36,102 bases of DNA from Deltaproteobacteria bacterium (lineage in GTDB: Bacteria; Myxococcota_A; UBA9042): NCBI GenBank assembly GCA_016875335.1, contig VGRO01000041.1:1-36102 (forward strand). The letters are read 5' to 3'. Positions within the stretch are counted from its first letter, which is position 1; each line of letters opens with the position of its first letter. The notes beneath the pieces are model-generated. The model saw nothing but the letters and a program-made list of their open reading frames with translations. It did not search any database and had not been told where the DNA came from. Both the position numbers and the translations under genes were made by a program. Positions 7,847-16,251 of this stretch are shown here, piece by piece.

Positions 7847-10800
7847 CTACTTGCACAGCGAGGCGGCGCACTTGCCGGTCGGACAACTCGCACCTTCGGC
7901 GAGCGCAGTGGACACGCAACCCTTGACGTCGATGCAGTTGTCAGCGGTGCAGGGCTTGCCGTCATCGCAATCCTTGGGCAGCAGCTTGCCGCATTGGCCC
8001 TCGGTGCCGCACAGCAGGATGCCCCACGGGTTGGCGCGGCCGGCCAGCAGGTCGAGATCACTGCTGCCCGACTGCGCGGCGCCCGCCGCCATCGCCCCGC
8101 CGTCGGGCAACGGCGCCCCCGCGTACACGCGCTGCGAGCCGAAGATCGGATGGCTGCGCTGGTACAGAAAGTTGCCGAACGTGTCGACCCGCACGCCCAG
8201 GAAATCCTCGCCAAAGCCGACGCCGAAGTCCGCGTACCCGAAGAGCATGTAGCCTTGGTCGGCTGCGACCATGCCAAGCGTGCGGGCGTTGACGCTTTGT
8301 GCGTACTGGAACTGCGCAGTGACCTTGCCCGCGGCGTCGGTCGCGACCCACCACACCTGGGGCTTGGTGATCGCCGTCTGGGTCGTCCCGGCCAGGGTGA
8401 AGCCCGTCGCGGTCGGTATCACGGCGACCAGTTCCGAATTGACCAACGCCCCGCCATACGCCTGCTGCCACAGTTGCTTGCCGTCGGCCGCGGTGCGCAC
8501 GGCAAAGCCCTTGGTCTTGCCGTCGGCCTGCAACACGTCGCCGACCAGCAGGAAGCCGTCTGCAAGCGCCGCCACACCGCGGGCCTGCGCGACGCCGCCC
8601 AAACTGTAAGAGAGGTTCAACCCCGCTGCGCCGACCGACCCAACAGTCATCAGCAACGGCATCCGCGTGGGCTTGGTGTCGCGATAGCCGACGCCAACGG
8701 CGACGCTGTCTGAGGCCGCGGCCACCGCAAGGAGCACTTCGTCGTCGCCACCGCCATGCGCGACCTGCCACTGTTGCTTGCCCTCCGCGTTCACGGCCAA
8801 CCACAGGCCATCGCGTTGCGCGTTCTGAGCAGCGCTGGTCGTGCCGGCGGCAACGAATAACTTGCCCACCACTGTCACGCCGAACAGGGCGTCATCCCCT
8901 TGCCCGTTCACGAGCAAATCCCACAGTTGGGGACCGTCCACATCGTGGCCGATGAGCCGCGCCATGGGGTCCTTACCCGCCTCGGTTCGAGTCCCGGCGA
9001 ACACGGCCACGTCGCCCAAGACCGCGACGCCGCGACCCTCGGTCTGCGCGCCCATGCCGTGACTGACCATCCACATGCTCGCCTTGCCTTTGCACAGACC
9101 CGCCGCGGTGCACACCTCGCCACTACTGCACGCGTTGCCGTCGTTGCAGGGCGCTCCAGGGTTTGGGGTGCCGACGCAGCCGATCTTTGGATCGCATTTG
9201 TCGGTAGTGCAGGGGTTGTCGTCGGTGCACGCACCGGCGGTGCCTTTGCACAGGCCGTCCACGCAACTGTCCTTGATGGTACAGGCGATGCTGTCGTCGC
9301 ACGCCGCCGACTGCGGCACGTGGACGCAGCCTTTGGCCTGATCGCAGGCATCCGCGGTGCACGGGTTGCCGTCGTTGCACAGTGCCGCGAGTTTGCAGAC
9401 GGCCCCTTCGCACACGCCCTGGCCGCCGCACGGTTGCGGGCCCTCACAGGAGACCTGCTGAGGATTGGGCCCGCTGTTGCACGCCCCGTCTGCCGCGCAG
9501 GATTCGACCGTGCAGACGTTGCCGTCGTCGCACTTGGCCTTGGCATTGGCGCAGATGCCCTGCTGGCAGATTTCGGCCACGGTGCAGGGGTTGCCATCTT
9601 CGCATTTGGCCCCGTCGGCGGCGGGCGTGAACACGCAACTGCCGTTGACGCAATTGTCCGCGGTGCACGGGTTGGTGTCGCCGCACGGTTTGGCGGCACC
9701 TGTGCACGTGCCGCCACCGCAGATGTCGCCGGACGTACACGCGTTGCCGTCGTCGCACGGAGTCGAGGGCGGGACCGGAGAAAACCCACACTTCCCCGTC
9801 TGCTCGTTGCACGTGCCCGCTGTACACGGGTTGCCGTCGGAACAGACGTTGGGCTCACCGAAACAGCCACCTCCCGCACAGGCGTCGTTCTTGGTGCACA
9901 GCTTGCCGTCGTCGCAGGGTCCGGGCGCCGCCTTCGCTTCGCACTGGGAGGTAGCGGGGTTGCAGGCATCTACGGTGCACGGATTGCTGTCGTTGCAAAC
10001 CTGCTTGACGCCGGTGCACACGCCGGCCGCGCATCCATCGCCCCCGGTGCACGGGTCGCCGTCGTCGCAGTTCGCGGTGCCCGGCGGGTTGGCGCAGGCC
10101 CCGGAGCTCGGGTTGCACAGGTCCAGTGTGCATGGGTTGCCATCGACACACTGCTGCGGCACCCCGGCGCAGGCGCCCTTTTGGCAGGCGTCGGCGCCGG
10201 TGCACGGGTTGCCGTCACTACAGCCCTTGCCGTCGGCGGGCGTGGCCACGCAGCCCGCCTTGTCGTCGCAGATGTCCGAGGTGCAAGGGTTGCCGTCGTC
10301 GCAGGCCACCGCTTTGCCCTTGCATGTGGCCGCAGCGTCGCAGGCGTCGGCGTCGGTGCAGGCCAGGCCGTCGTCGCACGGCCCGCTGGTAGCGGTCGCC
10401 GCGCACGCCCCCGACACCGGACTGCACGCGTCCTGGGTACAAGGGTTGCCGTCGTTGCACGTGTTGGCGGCGCCCACGCAAGCGCCGGCCTGGCAGGTGT
10501 CCGCAGCGGTGCAAGGGTTGCCGTCGTCGCATGCGGGCCCAGTCGCGGGCGCGACCTTGCAGCCGCTGGCGGGGTCGCAGCTTTCGGCCGTACAAAGGTT
10601 GTTGTCGGCGCACGAATTGGCGGCGCCAGCGCACGACCCTTCTGTCCCACATTTGTCGCCGATGGTGCACAGGTTGCCGTCGTCGCAGGGCGACCCACCC
10701 ATCGGCAGATGCGCGCAGCCGACCTTGGGCTGACACTGGTCCAGGGTACATGGGTTGTCGTCGGCGCAGTCGGCGAACTGCCCCGCCTTGCACGCCCCGG

Positions 10801-11605
10801 CCGAGCACAGGTCGCCGGCGCTGCACGGATCGCCGTCGTCGCACGGTTGGGTATTGGCCGCGCCCTGGCACTTGCCGCCTGCGCAGCCGTCGCCGCTGGT
10901 GCAAGGGTTGCCGTCGTCACACGGGGCTGCGTTCGCAACGGATTGGCAGCCAGCCGCTTGGTCGCAGGCCTCGGTTGTGCAGGGATTGCCGTCGTCGGCA
11001 CAGGACTTGGCTGACCCCGCCTTGCATGCGCCTGCTGTGCACTGGTCGCCCGCCGTGCACGCATCGCCGTCATCGCAGCCGTCCCCGTCGAGCGGAGCGT
11101 GCGTACAGCCCTTGGCCGCTGCGCAGTCGTCGGCAGTGCACGGGTTGTCGTCGGTGCACGACAACAGCGCCGCGCCCTGGGTGGGGATGCAGTGTCCCGT
11201 CGAGCAACTGCCCGGTTTGGCCGCGCCCTTTTCGCACGCGGCTGCACAAAATGTCGCGGCAGCAATGGTCTGGCTGTGGCACGCCCCAGCCTCGCAAGTG
11301 GTGGTGCGGCAGCCGTTGTCTGGCACTTGGGACTGGCAATCGGCGTCGCTGGTGCAACCGACTTTGGCGACCGGCTTGCATTTGCTATCGATGCAAATGC
11401 CCGACCCGCATTGCGCGGCCAGCGTGCAAGATTTGCTGCACACCCCGACGTAGCACAGGCCGCTCTCGCAGTCTGCGGCGGCCGCGCACGGGGCGAAGAA
11501 GGCGCGCCGCGACCCGGGTTTGCTCGCACAGGCACCCATCAGGCCGACCGCGCACGCCGCGACCGCCCACGACATGCGGATGGCGGCGCGGCGGCTTCGA
11601 TTCAT
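7847..11605 (-). CDS. Lipoprotein with CDDGNPCT-type Cys-rich repeats and a beta-propeller-like domain
   Basis: A 1252-residue protein. It starts MNRSRRAAIRM, followed by a hydrophobic core and a GLMGAC lipobox (C26). After a Cys-rich head come 26 units of the form C-D-D-G-N-P-C-T-x-x-D-x-C, alternating between a 'xxAC..xxGC' type and a 'DxCxxGxCxG' type; a 27th unit lies near the C-terminus. The cysteines per unit suggest a rod of small disulfide-linked modules. Residues about 840-1195 are different: cysteine-free, with blades such as GVAVLGDVAVFAGT and ADGFLLVGD that look like a beta-propeller of the PQQ/Kelch/outer-membrane PqqB-like type. The start is the ATG at 11605, without a strong Shine-Dalgarno sequence. 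The gap to the downstream MopE-type gene is 116 bp and to the upstream gene 57 bp, so co-transcription is likely. Function is not known. Confidence 0.87.
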   Translation of the reverse strand: MNRSRRAAIRMSWAVAACAVGLMGACASKPGSRRAFFAPCAAAADCESGLCYVGVCSKSCTLAAQCGSGICIDSKCKPVAKVGCTSDADCQSQVPDNGCRTTTCEAGACHSQTIAAATFCAAACEKGAAKPGSCSTGHCIPTQGAALLSCTDDNPCTADDCAAAKGCTHAPLDGDGCDDGDACTAGDQCTAGACKAGSAKSCADDGNPCTTEACDQAAGCQSVANAAPCDDGNPCTSGDGCAGGKCQGAANTQPCDDGDPCSAGDLCSAGACKAGQFADCADDNPCTLDQCQPKVGCAHLPMGGSPCDDGNLCTIGDKCGTEGSCAGAANSCADNNLCTAESCDPASGCKVAPATGPACDDGNPCTAADTCQAGACVGAANTCNDGNPCTQDACSPVSGACAATATSGPCDDGLACTDADACDAAATCKGKAVACDDGNPCTSDICDDKAGCVATPADGKGCSDGNPCTGADACQKGACAGVPQQCVDGNPCTLDLCNPSSGACANPPGTANCDDGDPCTGGDGCAAGVCTGVKQVCNDSNPCTVDACNPATSQCEAKAAPGPCDDGKLCTKNDACAGGGCFGEPNVCSDGNPCTAGTCNEQTGKCGFSPVPPSTPCDDGNACTSGDICGGGTCTGAAKPCGDTNPCTADNCVNGSCVFTPAADGAKCEDGNPCTVAEICQQGICANAKAKCDDGNVCTVESCAADGACNSGPNPQQVSCEGPQPCGGQGVCEGAVCKLAALCNDGNPCTADACDQAKGCVHVPQSAACDDSIACTIKDSCVDGLCKGTAGACTDDNPCTTDKCDPKIGCVGTPNPGAPCNDGNACSSGEVCTAAGLCKGKASMWMVSHGMGAQTEGRGVAVLGDVAVFAGTRTEAGKDPMARLIGHDVDGPQLWDLLVNGQGDDALFGVTVVGKLFVAAGTTSAAQNAQRDGLWLAVNAEGKQQWQVAHGGGDDEVLLAVAAASDSVAVGVGYRDTKPTRMPLLMTVGSVGAAGLNLSYSLGGVAQARGVAALADGFLLVGDVLQADGKTKGFAVRTAADGKQLWQQAYGGALVNSELVAVIPTATGFTLAGTTQTAITKPQVWWVATDAAGKVTAQFQYAQSVNARTLGMVAADQGYMLFGYADFGVGFGEDFLGVRVDTFGNFLYQRSHPIFGSQRVYAGAPLPDGGAMAAGAAQSGSSDLDLLAGRANPWGILLCGTEGQCGKLLPKDCDDGKPCTADNCIDVKGCVSTALAEGASCPTGKCAASLCK

Positions 11606-11662
11606 CGGGTCATCTGCCAGGCGCGCGATCGGCCCGGAAGTGGGCGACGCTGCTGCGCGGGC

Positions 11663-14600
11663 CTATTTGCACTGGGTGCAATCGACCTTGATGGCGTAGT
11701 CGGCGGTGGCGTTCTGCCAACCGTCGACGACGAAGTAGTATTTCTGGCCCTTGGTCACCGCGACCGTCTTGGTGGCGGTATTGCCGGACATCAGTGCGTG
11801 GGCGGTGCACGCCGCGGGCCCGCACGGCTTGCTTCCGTCGAGGATGAACAGGTCCAGGAACCCACTGGAAAAAAGTCCCGTGCGCGTGACCGTGACCTTG
11901 ACGTTGCCCGTGCAGGTGGCGGTGTAGTCGTAGGCGTATTCGGGTCCCGTGTAGCTGCTGACGGTGCCATCCGCGCAGGTCCAACTGGTGATGAGGTCGG
12001 TGCTGCCGGGGTTGCTGTTGTTCCAGTTGTCGGTCAAGCCGCAGGTCAGGGTGTAGTCGTTCTTGCACTGCGCGACCGGCGCGGCACAGGCGGCGTCCTT
12101 GGCGCAATCGCTGTCGGCGCAGTCGGTCTTGCCGTCCTTGTCGTCGTCGAGCTTGTCGGCGCACTTGGTCTCGGTCGTCGGCTGGCACGCGCAGGCGAAA
12201 TTGATGTTGTAGGTGCCCGCGAAGTTGTTGTAGCCATCGACGACAATGTTGTACTTGTTGCCCTTTTTGGCCTGGAAGGTCATCTTGGCGGTGGTGCCGG
12301 TCATCAGCGCGTGCTGCAGGCAACTGCTGCCGCCACACACTTTGGCGCCGTCGAGCACGAACAGGTCGAGGAACCCGGAGGCCTGCGCCGTCTTGGTCAA
12401 GCTGACGGTGACCGCGCCGTCGCACGCTGCCACATACTCGTAGGTGTACTCGGGCCCGGTTTCGTTGCCTTGCGACCCATCGGCGCAGGTGTAGGCGTTG
12501 ACGGCTTTGGTGCTGCCGCTGCCCGAGTTGCTGTAGCTGTCGCTGCCGCCGCATGCCGCCGTGAAGTCCTTGGCGCATACGCAGCCGGTCTTGCCGGCGC
12601 AGTCGCTGTCGGCGCAGTCGGTCATGCCGTCCTTGTCGTTGTCCACCTTGTCGGCGCACAGCGATTCGACTGCGGCAGCGCAGGCCACGTCCTTGGCGCA
12701 GTCGGTATCGGCGCAGTCGGTTTTGCCGTCTTTGTCGTTGTCGAGCTTGTCGGCGCACTGGGTTTCGGTCGCCGGCACGATGCACGCGGCGTCTTTGGCG
12801 CAATCGGTGTCGGCACAGTCGGTCTGGCCGTCCTTGTCGTTGTCCACCTTGTCGGCGCACAGCAGTTCGGTGGTGGTGGCCGCGCAGGCAAGGTCCTTGG
12901 CGCAATCGGTGTCGGCGCAGTCGGTCTTGCCGTCCTTGTCGTCGTCCACCGCGTTGGCGCACTTGGTCTCGGTCACGACGGGCGGGCCGCACTTGCAGGT
13001 GGCCTTGATGCTGTAGTTGCCGGCAAAGTTCTGGTAGCCGTCGACCACGATGTTGTACTTCTGTCCGTTCTTGATGGGCACGGTTTTGGTGGCGGTGGTG
13101 CCGCCCATCAGGGCGTGGCCGACGCAGGCGCTGCCGCCACACGTCTTGCCGGCGTCGAGCACGAAAAGGTCCAGGAAGCCCATGCCGCCCGAGGTCTTGG
13201 TGACGGTCACCGTCAGTTCGCCGTCGCAGTTGGCGCTGTAGCCGTAGGTGTATTCGCTGCCGGTTTCGCTGCCGACTGTACCGTCGCTGCATACGTAGGT
13301 GCTGACGGCTTTGGTCGAGCCGACACCGGTGTTGGACCACCAGTCCTGGCCGCCACAGCCGAGCGGATAGTCGGGCTTGCACACGCAGGCACCCAAGCCC
13401 GAGCAGTCGGGGTCGGCGCAGTCGACGAGCTTGTCGCCGTCGTTGTCGAGCTTGTCGGTGCACAGCGTCTCGACCTTGGGCGCGCAGGCGGCGTCCTTGG
13501 CACAGTCGGCGTCTGCGCAGTCGGTCTTGCCATCCTTGTCGTCGTCGAGCTTGTTGGCGCAGTTGGTCTCGGACGCGGTCGCCGCGCACGCAAGGTCCTT
13601 GGCGCAGTCCGTGTCTGCGCAGTCGGTCTTGCCATCCTTGTCATCGTCGAGCTTGTTGGCGCAGTTGGTCTCGGACGCGGTCGCCGCGCACGCCAAATCC
13701 TTGGCGCAGTCCGTGTCTGCGCAGTCGGTCTTGCCGTCCTTGTCGTCGTCGAGCTTGTTGACGCAGTTGGTCTCGGTGGCCGTCAGCGCGCACGCCGGGT
13801 CGAGCGCGCAGTCGCCGTCGTTGCAATCGACCAGTTTGTCGTTGTCGTTGTCGATCTTGTCGGTGCAGTTGGTCTCGGGGCCGCCGACCATGCACGCCGG
13901 GCTGGCGTCACAGTCGCTGTCCAGGCAGTCGACCTTGCCGTCCTTGTCGTTGTCGATCTTGTCCACGCACGAGGTCTCGACGGTCGGCGCACATGCGAGA
14001 TCCGCTGCGCAATCGCCGTCCTTGCAGTCCACCAAGGTGTCGCCGTCGTTGTCGACCTTGTCGGTGCAGTTCAGTTCCTTGCCCCCGGCGCAGCCGCAGC
14101 CGACCTTGAGCGAGAAGTCCGCGGTGAAGCCCTGGTATCCGTCTACGACCACGAAGAACTTCTGGCCCTTCTTGGCCTGCACGGTCTTTGTGGCCTGGGT
14201 GCCGGCCATCAGCGCGCGGCCGACGCACGAGCTGCCAGCACAGCCCTTGGCGGCGTCGAGGATGAACAGGTCGAGGTACCCCGGCTTGGTGGTGTTCTTG
14301 ACCAGGGTCACGGTCAGCGGTCCGTCGCATTCGGCGGTCAGCGCGTAGGTGTATTCCGGGCCGGTCTCGCCGTTGGCCTTGCCGTCGGCGCCACAGTCGT
14401 AGCCGCTGATGGCCTTGGTCGATCCGGTGCCGCCGTTGTTGTTCTTCTCCGCGGCGCCGCACACAAGATTGAAGTCGTCGACGCAGGCGCTGGCCGGGCA
14501 CGCCAGGTCCACCTTGCAGTCGGCGTCTGCGCAGTCGGTCATGCCGTCCTTGTCGTCGTCGATCTTGTCGGCACACTTGGTCTCCTTGCCCTGGCACGCC

Positions 14601-16183
14601 GCGTCCTTGGCGCAGTCGGCGTCGGCGCAGTCCAACTGGCCGTCGGCATCGTTGTCGACCTTGTCGTTGCAGGCGGTCTCGGTCTTGGGCGGCATGCACT
14701 GCTTCTTGCAGACGCTGGCGACCTGTTCGACGCAGAGGTTGTCCCAAGCCGTGGTGCAGCAGAAGCTGTCGGCTTTGCACACCATGTCCGCGCAGGGATC
14801 GCACGTCGCCTTGAGCGGGGTGGGGCTTTCCTTGCACACGTCGCAGGTCGCCTTGCAGGCCGCGTCGGCGAGGCAATCCGAGTCCTTGCAGTCAACGAAC
14901 TTATCGCCGTCATCGTCGAGCTTGTTGGTGCAGTTGGTCTCTTTGGCGGTGACCTTGCACGCGGCGTCGTTCTTGCAGTCGGTGTCGGCGCAGTCCAGGG
15001 CGCCGTCCTTGTCGTCGTCGAGTTTGTTGGCACAGAAGGTCTCGGTGGTCGTCGTCACCGCGCACGCCGGTTCGACGTTGCAGTCGTTGTCGGCGCAGTC
15101 GGTCAGGCCGTCGGTGTCGTCGTCCTTGGTGTTCTTGCAGTCCAGTTCCTTGGGCACTTGCTTGCATGCGGCATCTTGGGCGCAATCGGAGTCCGCGCAG
15201 TCGATCTGGCCGTCCTTGTCGTCGTCGATCAGGTCGACGCAATTGGCCTCTTTGATGGGTTGCAGGCACGCGGCGTCGGTCGCGCAATCGTTGTCCTGGC
15301 AGTCGGTCTGGCCGTCGCCGTCCTCGTCGACCTTGTCGGTGCAGGCGATCTCGTTGGTCGGCTTGAGGCACGCAGCATCCTGCGCGCAGTCGCTGTCGGC
15401 GCAGTCGGTGGCGCCGTCCTTGTCGTCGTCGGTCTTGTCGGTGCAGTTCTTCTCGCTGCCGACGTTGGCGCATTCCGCGGCATTGGCGCAGTCGTTGTCG
15501 CCGCAGTCGGTCTGGCCGTCGCCGTCGTCGTCCTTGCCGTCGCCGCAGGCCGTCTCGGTGGTGTTGCAGGTGTTGTTGCCACCTTTGCACGCGCCGTCCG
15601 CGCAGGTGTCGTCGGCGGTGCACGGGTTGCCGTCGTCGCAGTAGGCGGTGTTGTTGGTCGCAACGCAGCCCGTCGCCTTGTCGCACTTGTTGTCGGTGCA
15701 CGGGTTGGCGTCGTCGCAGCCCTTGGGCTTGCCGCCTTCGCACTTGCCGGCGGCGCAGGCCTCTGCTTCGGTGCAGGCGTTGCCGTCGTCGCAGGCCTCG
15801 CCGTCCGTCGCCGGTCCAGGTTTGCAGGTGCCCGTTGCGGTGTCGCACACCGCCTTTTCGCAGATCTGCAGGCTGTCGAGCTTGCAATCGTCGTCCTTGG
15901 TGCAGCCGCCAGGCGTGGTCTCAGCGCCTGCGTCGAGGCTGTCGTCGATCGGACCGCCATCGGCGGGACCGGTCTCGGGCGTCGCGGCGCCGTCGGTGCC
16001 GTCGGTGCCGTCCTTCTTGACGTCGGTCGCCTTGCCGTCGCCCATGTTGACCGCGGAGTCGCTGCCGCTGGTCGTGCCGCCGCCGCCACCAGTGCCCGAG
16101 GGCTGCACGGGGTCGCTGCAGGCGGCGGCCATCACTGCGGCCAGCGCCAGGGTCGAGGTCTTGAGCAAAGAGGGGGTGCGCAT
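11663..16183 (-). CDS. Giant lipoprotein with 21 DxDxDG repeats and four PPC-like beta modules
   Basis: A 1506-residue protein with a signal peptide and a VMAAAC lipobox (C22), then a Gly/Ser/Asp linker and two CDDGNPCT-type units. The body has 21 units of the form E-T-x-C-x-D-K-x-D-x-D-x-D-G-x-x-D-C, followed by xDxDCxxDxAC. Each is a probable Ca loop closed by disulfides. Four beta-sandwich modules of about 130 residues interrupt them, at roughly residues 564-695, 934-1066, 1203-1331 and 1371-1506. Each has GSTKA, TGxEYTY, LDLFxLD and KKGQKYxxVVDGY-type motifs, like pre-peptidase C-terminal (PPC) domains. Two adjacent units are almost identical at the DNA level (see the tandem repeat at 13511). 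Start ATG 16183 sits 68 bp after the stop of the upstream metzincin gene. Inference: a surface rod or binding partner of the protease encoded before it. Confidence 0.87.
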   Translation of the reverse strand: MRTPSLLKTSTLALAAVMAAACSDPVQPSGTGGGGGTTSGSDSAVNMGDGKATDVKKDGTDGTDGAATPETGPADGGPIDDSLDAGAETTPGGCTKDDDCKLDSLQICEKAVCDTATGTCKPGPATDGEACDDGNACTEAEACAAGKCEGGKPKGCDDANPCTDNKCDKATGCVATNNTAYCDDGNPCTADDTCADGACKGGNNTCNTTETACGDGKDDDGDGQTDCGDNDCANAAECANVGSEKNCTDKTDDDKDGATDCADSDCAQDAACLKPTNEIACTDKVDEDGDGQTDCQDNDCATDAACLQPIKEANCVDLIDDDKDGQIDCADSDCAQDAACKQVPKELDCKNTKDDDTDGLTDCADNDCNVEPACAVTTTTETFCANKLDDDKDGALDCADTDCKNDAACKVTAKETNCTNKLDDDGDKFVDCKDSDCLADAACKATCDVCKESPTPLKATCDPCADMVCKADSFCCTTAWDNLCVEQVASVCKKQCMPPKTETACNDKVDNDADGQLDCADADCAKDAACQGKETKCADKIDDDKDGMTDCADADCKVDLACPASACVDDFNLVCGAAEKNNNGGTGSTKAISGYDCGADGKANGETGPEYTYALTAECDGPLTVTLVKNTTKPGYLDLFILDAAKGCAGSSCVGRALMAGTQATKTVQAKKGQKFFVVVDGYQGFTADFSLKVGCGCAGGKELNCTDKVDNDGDTLVDCKDGDCAADLACAPTVETSCVDKIDNDKDGKVDCLDSDCDASPACMVGGPETNCTDKIDNDNDKLVDCNDGDCALDPACALTATETNCVNKLDDDKDGKTDCADTDCAKDLACAATASETNCANKLDDDKDGKTDCADTDCAKDLACAATASETNCANKLDDDKDGKTDCADADCAKDAACAPKVETLCTDKLDNDGDKLVDCADPDCSGLGACVCKPDYPLGCGGQDWWSNTGVGSTKAVSTYVCSDGTVGSETGSEYTYGYSANCDGELTVTVTKTSGGMGFLDLFVLDAGKTCGGSACVGHALMGGTTATKTVPIKNGQKYNIVVDGYQNFAGNYSIKATCKCGPPVVTETKCANAVDDDKDGKTDCADTDCAKDLACAATTTELLCADKVDNDKDGQTDCADTDCAKDAACIVPATETQCADKLDNDKDGKTDCADTDCAKDVACAAAVESLCADKVDNDKDGMTDCADSDCAGKTGCVCAKDFTAACGGSDSYSNSGSGSTKAVNAYTCADGSQGNETGPEYTYEYVAACDGAVTVSLTKTAQASGFLDLFVLDGAKVCGGSSCLQHALMTGTTAKMTFQAKKGNKYNIVVDGYNNFAGTYNINFACACQPTTETKCADKLDDDKDGKTDCADSDCAKDAACAAPVAQCKNDYTLTCGLTDNWNNSNPGSTDLITSWTCADGTVSSYTGPEYAYDYTATCTGNVKVTVTRTGLFSSGFLDLFILDGSKPCGPAACTAHALMSGNTATKTVAVTKGQKYYFVVDGWQNATADYAIKVDCTQCK
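13511..13816 (-). repeat. 102-bp tandem repeat inside the DxDxDG lipoprotein gene
   Basis: Units 13511-13612 and 13613-13714 differ at only 4 of 102 positions; the third (13715-13816) is similar for about its first half. Each unit encodes 34 residues (one NxLDDDKDGKTDC-type unit plus spacer). The near identity, including third codon positions, indicates a recent duplication in frame. Confidence 0.85.
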
Positions 16184-16251
16184 CGTGGATCTCCAGAGCA
16201 GGGGCGCCTGGGCGCCGAATCAGGCAGAACGAGGATCGGTCGCTCGCAGGA

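Noticed and set aside
7847..11605. Regularly spaced repeats (for example TTGCCGTCGTCGCA) suggesting a CRISPR array
   Set aside because: Spacing is variable and the repeats are codons of CDDGNPCT-type units in one long frame; there is no constant repeat plus unique spacer and no cas gene.
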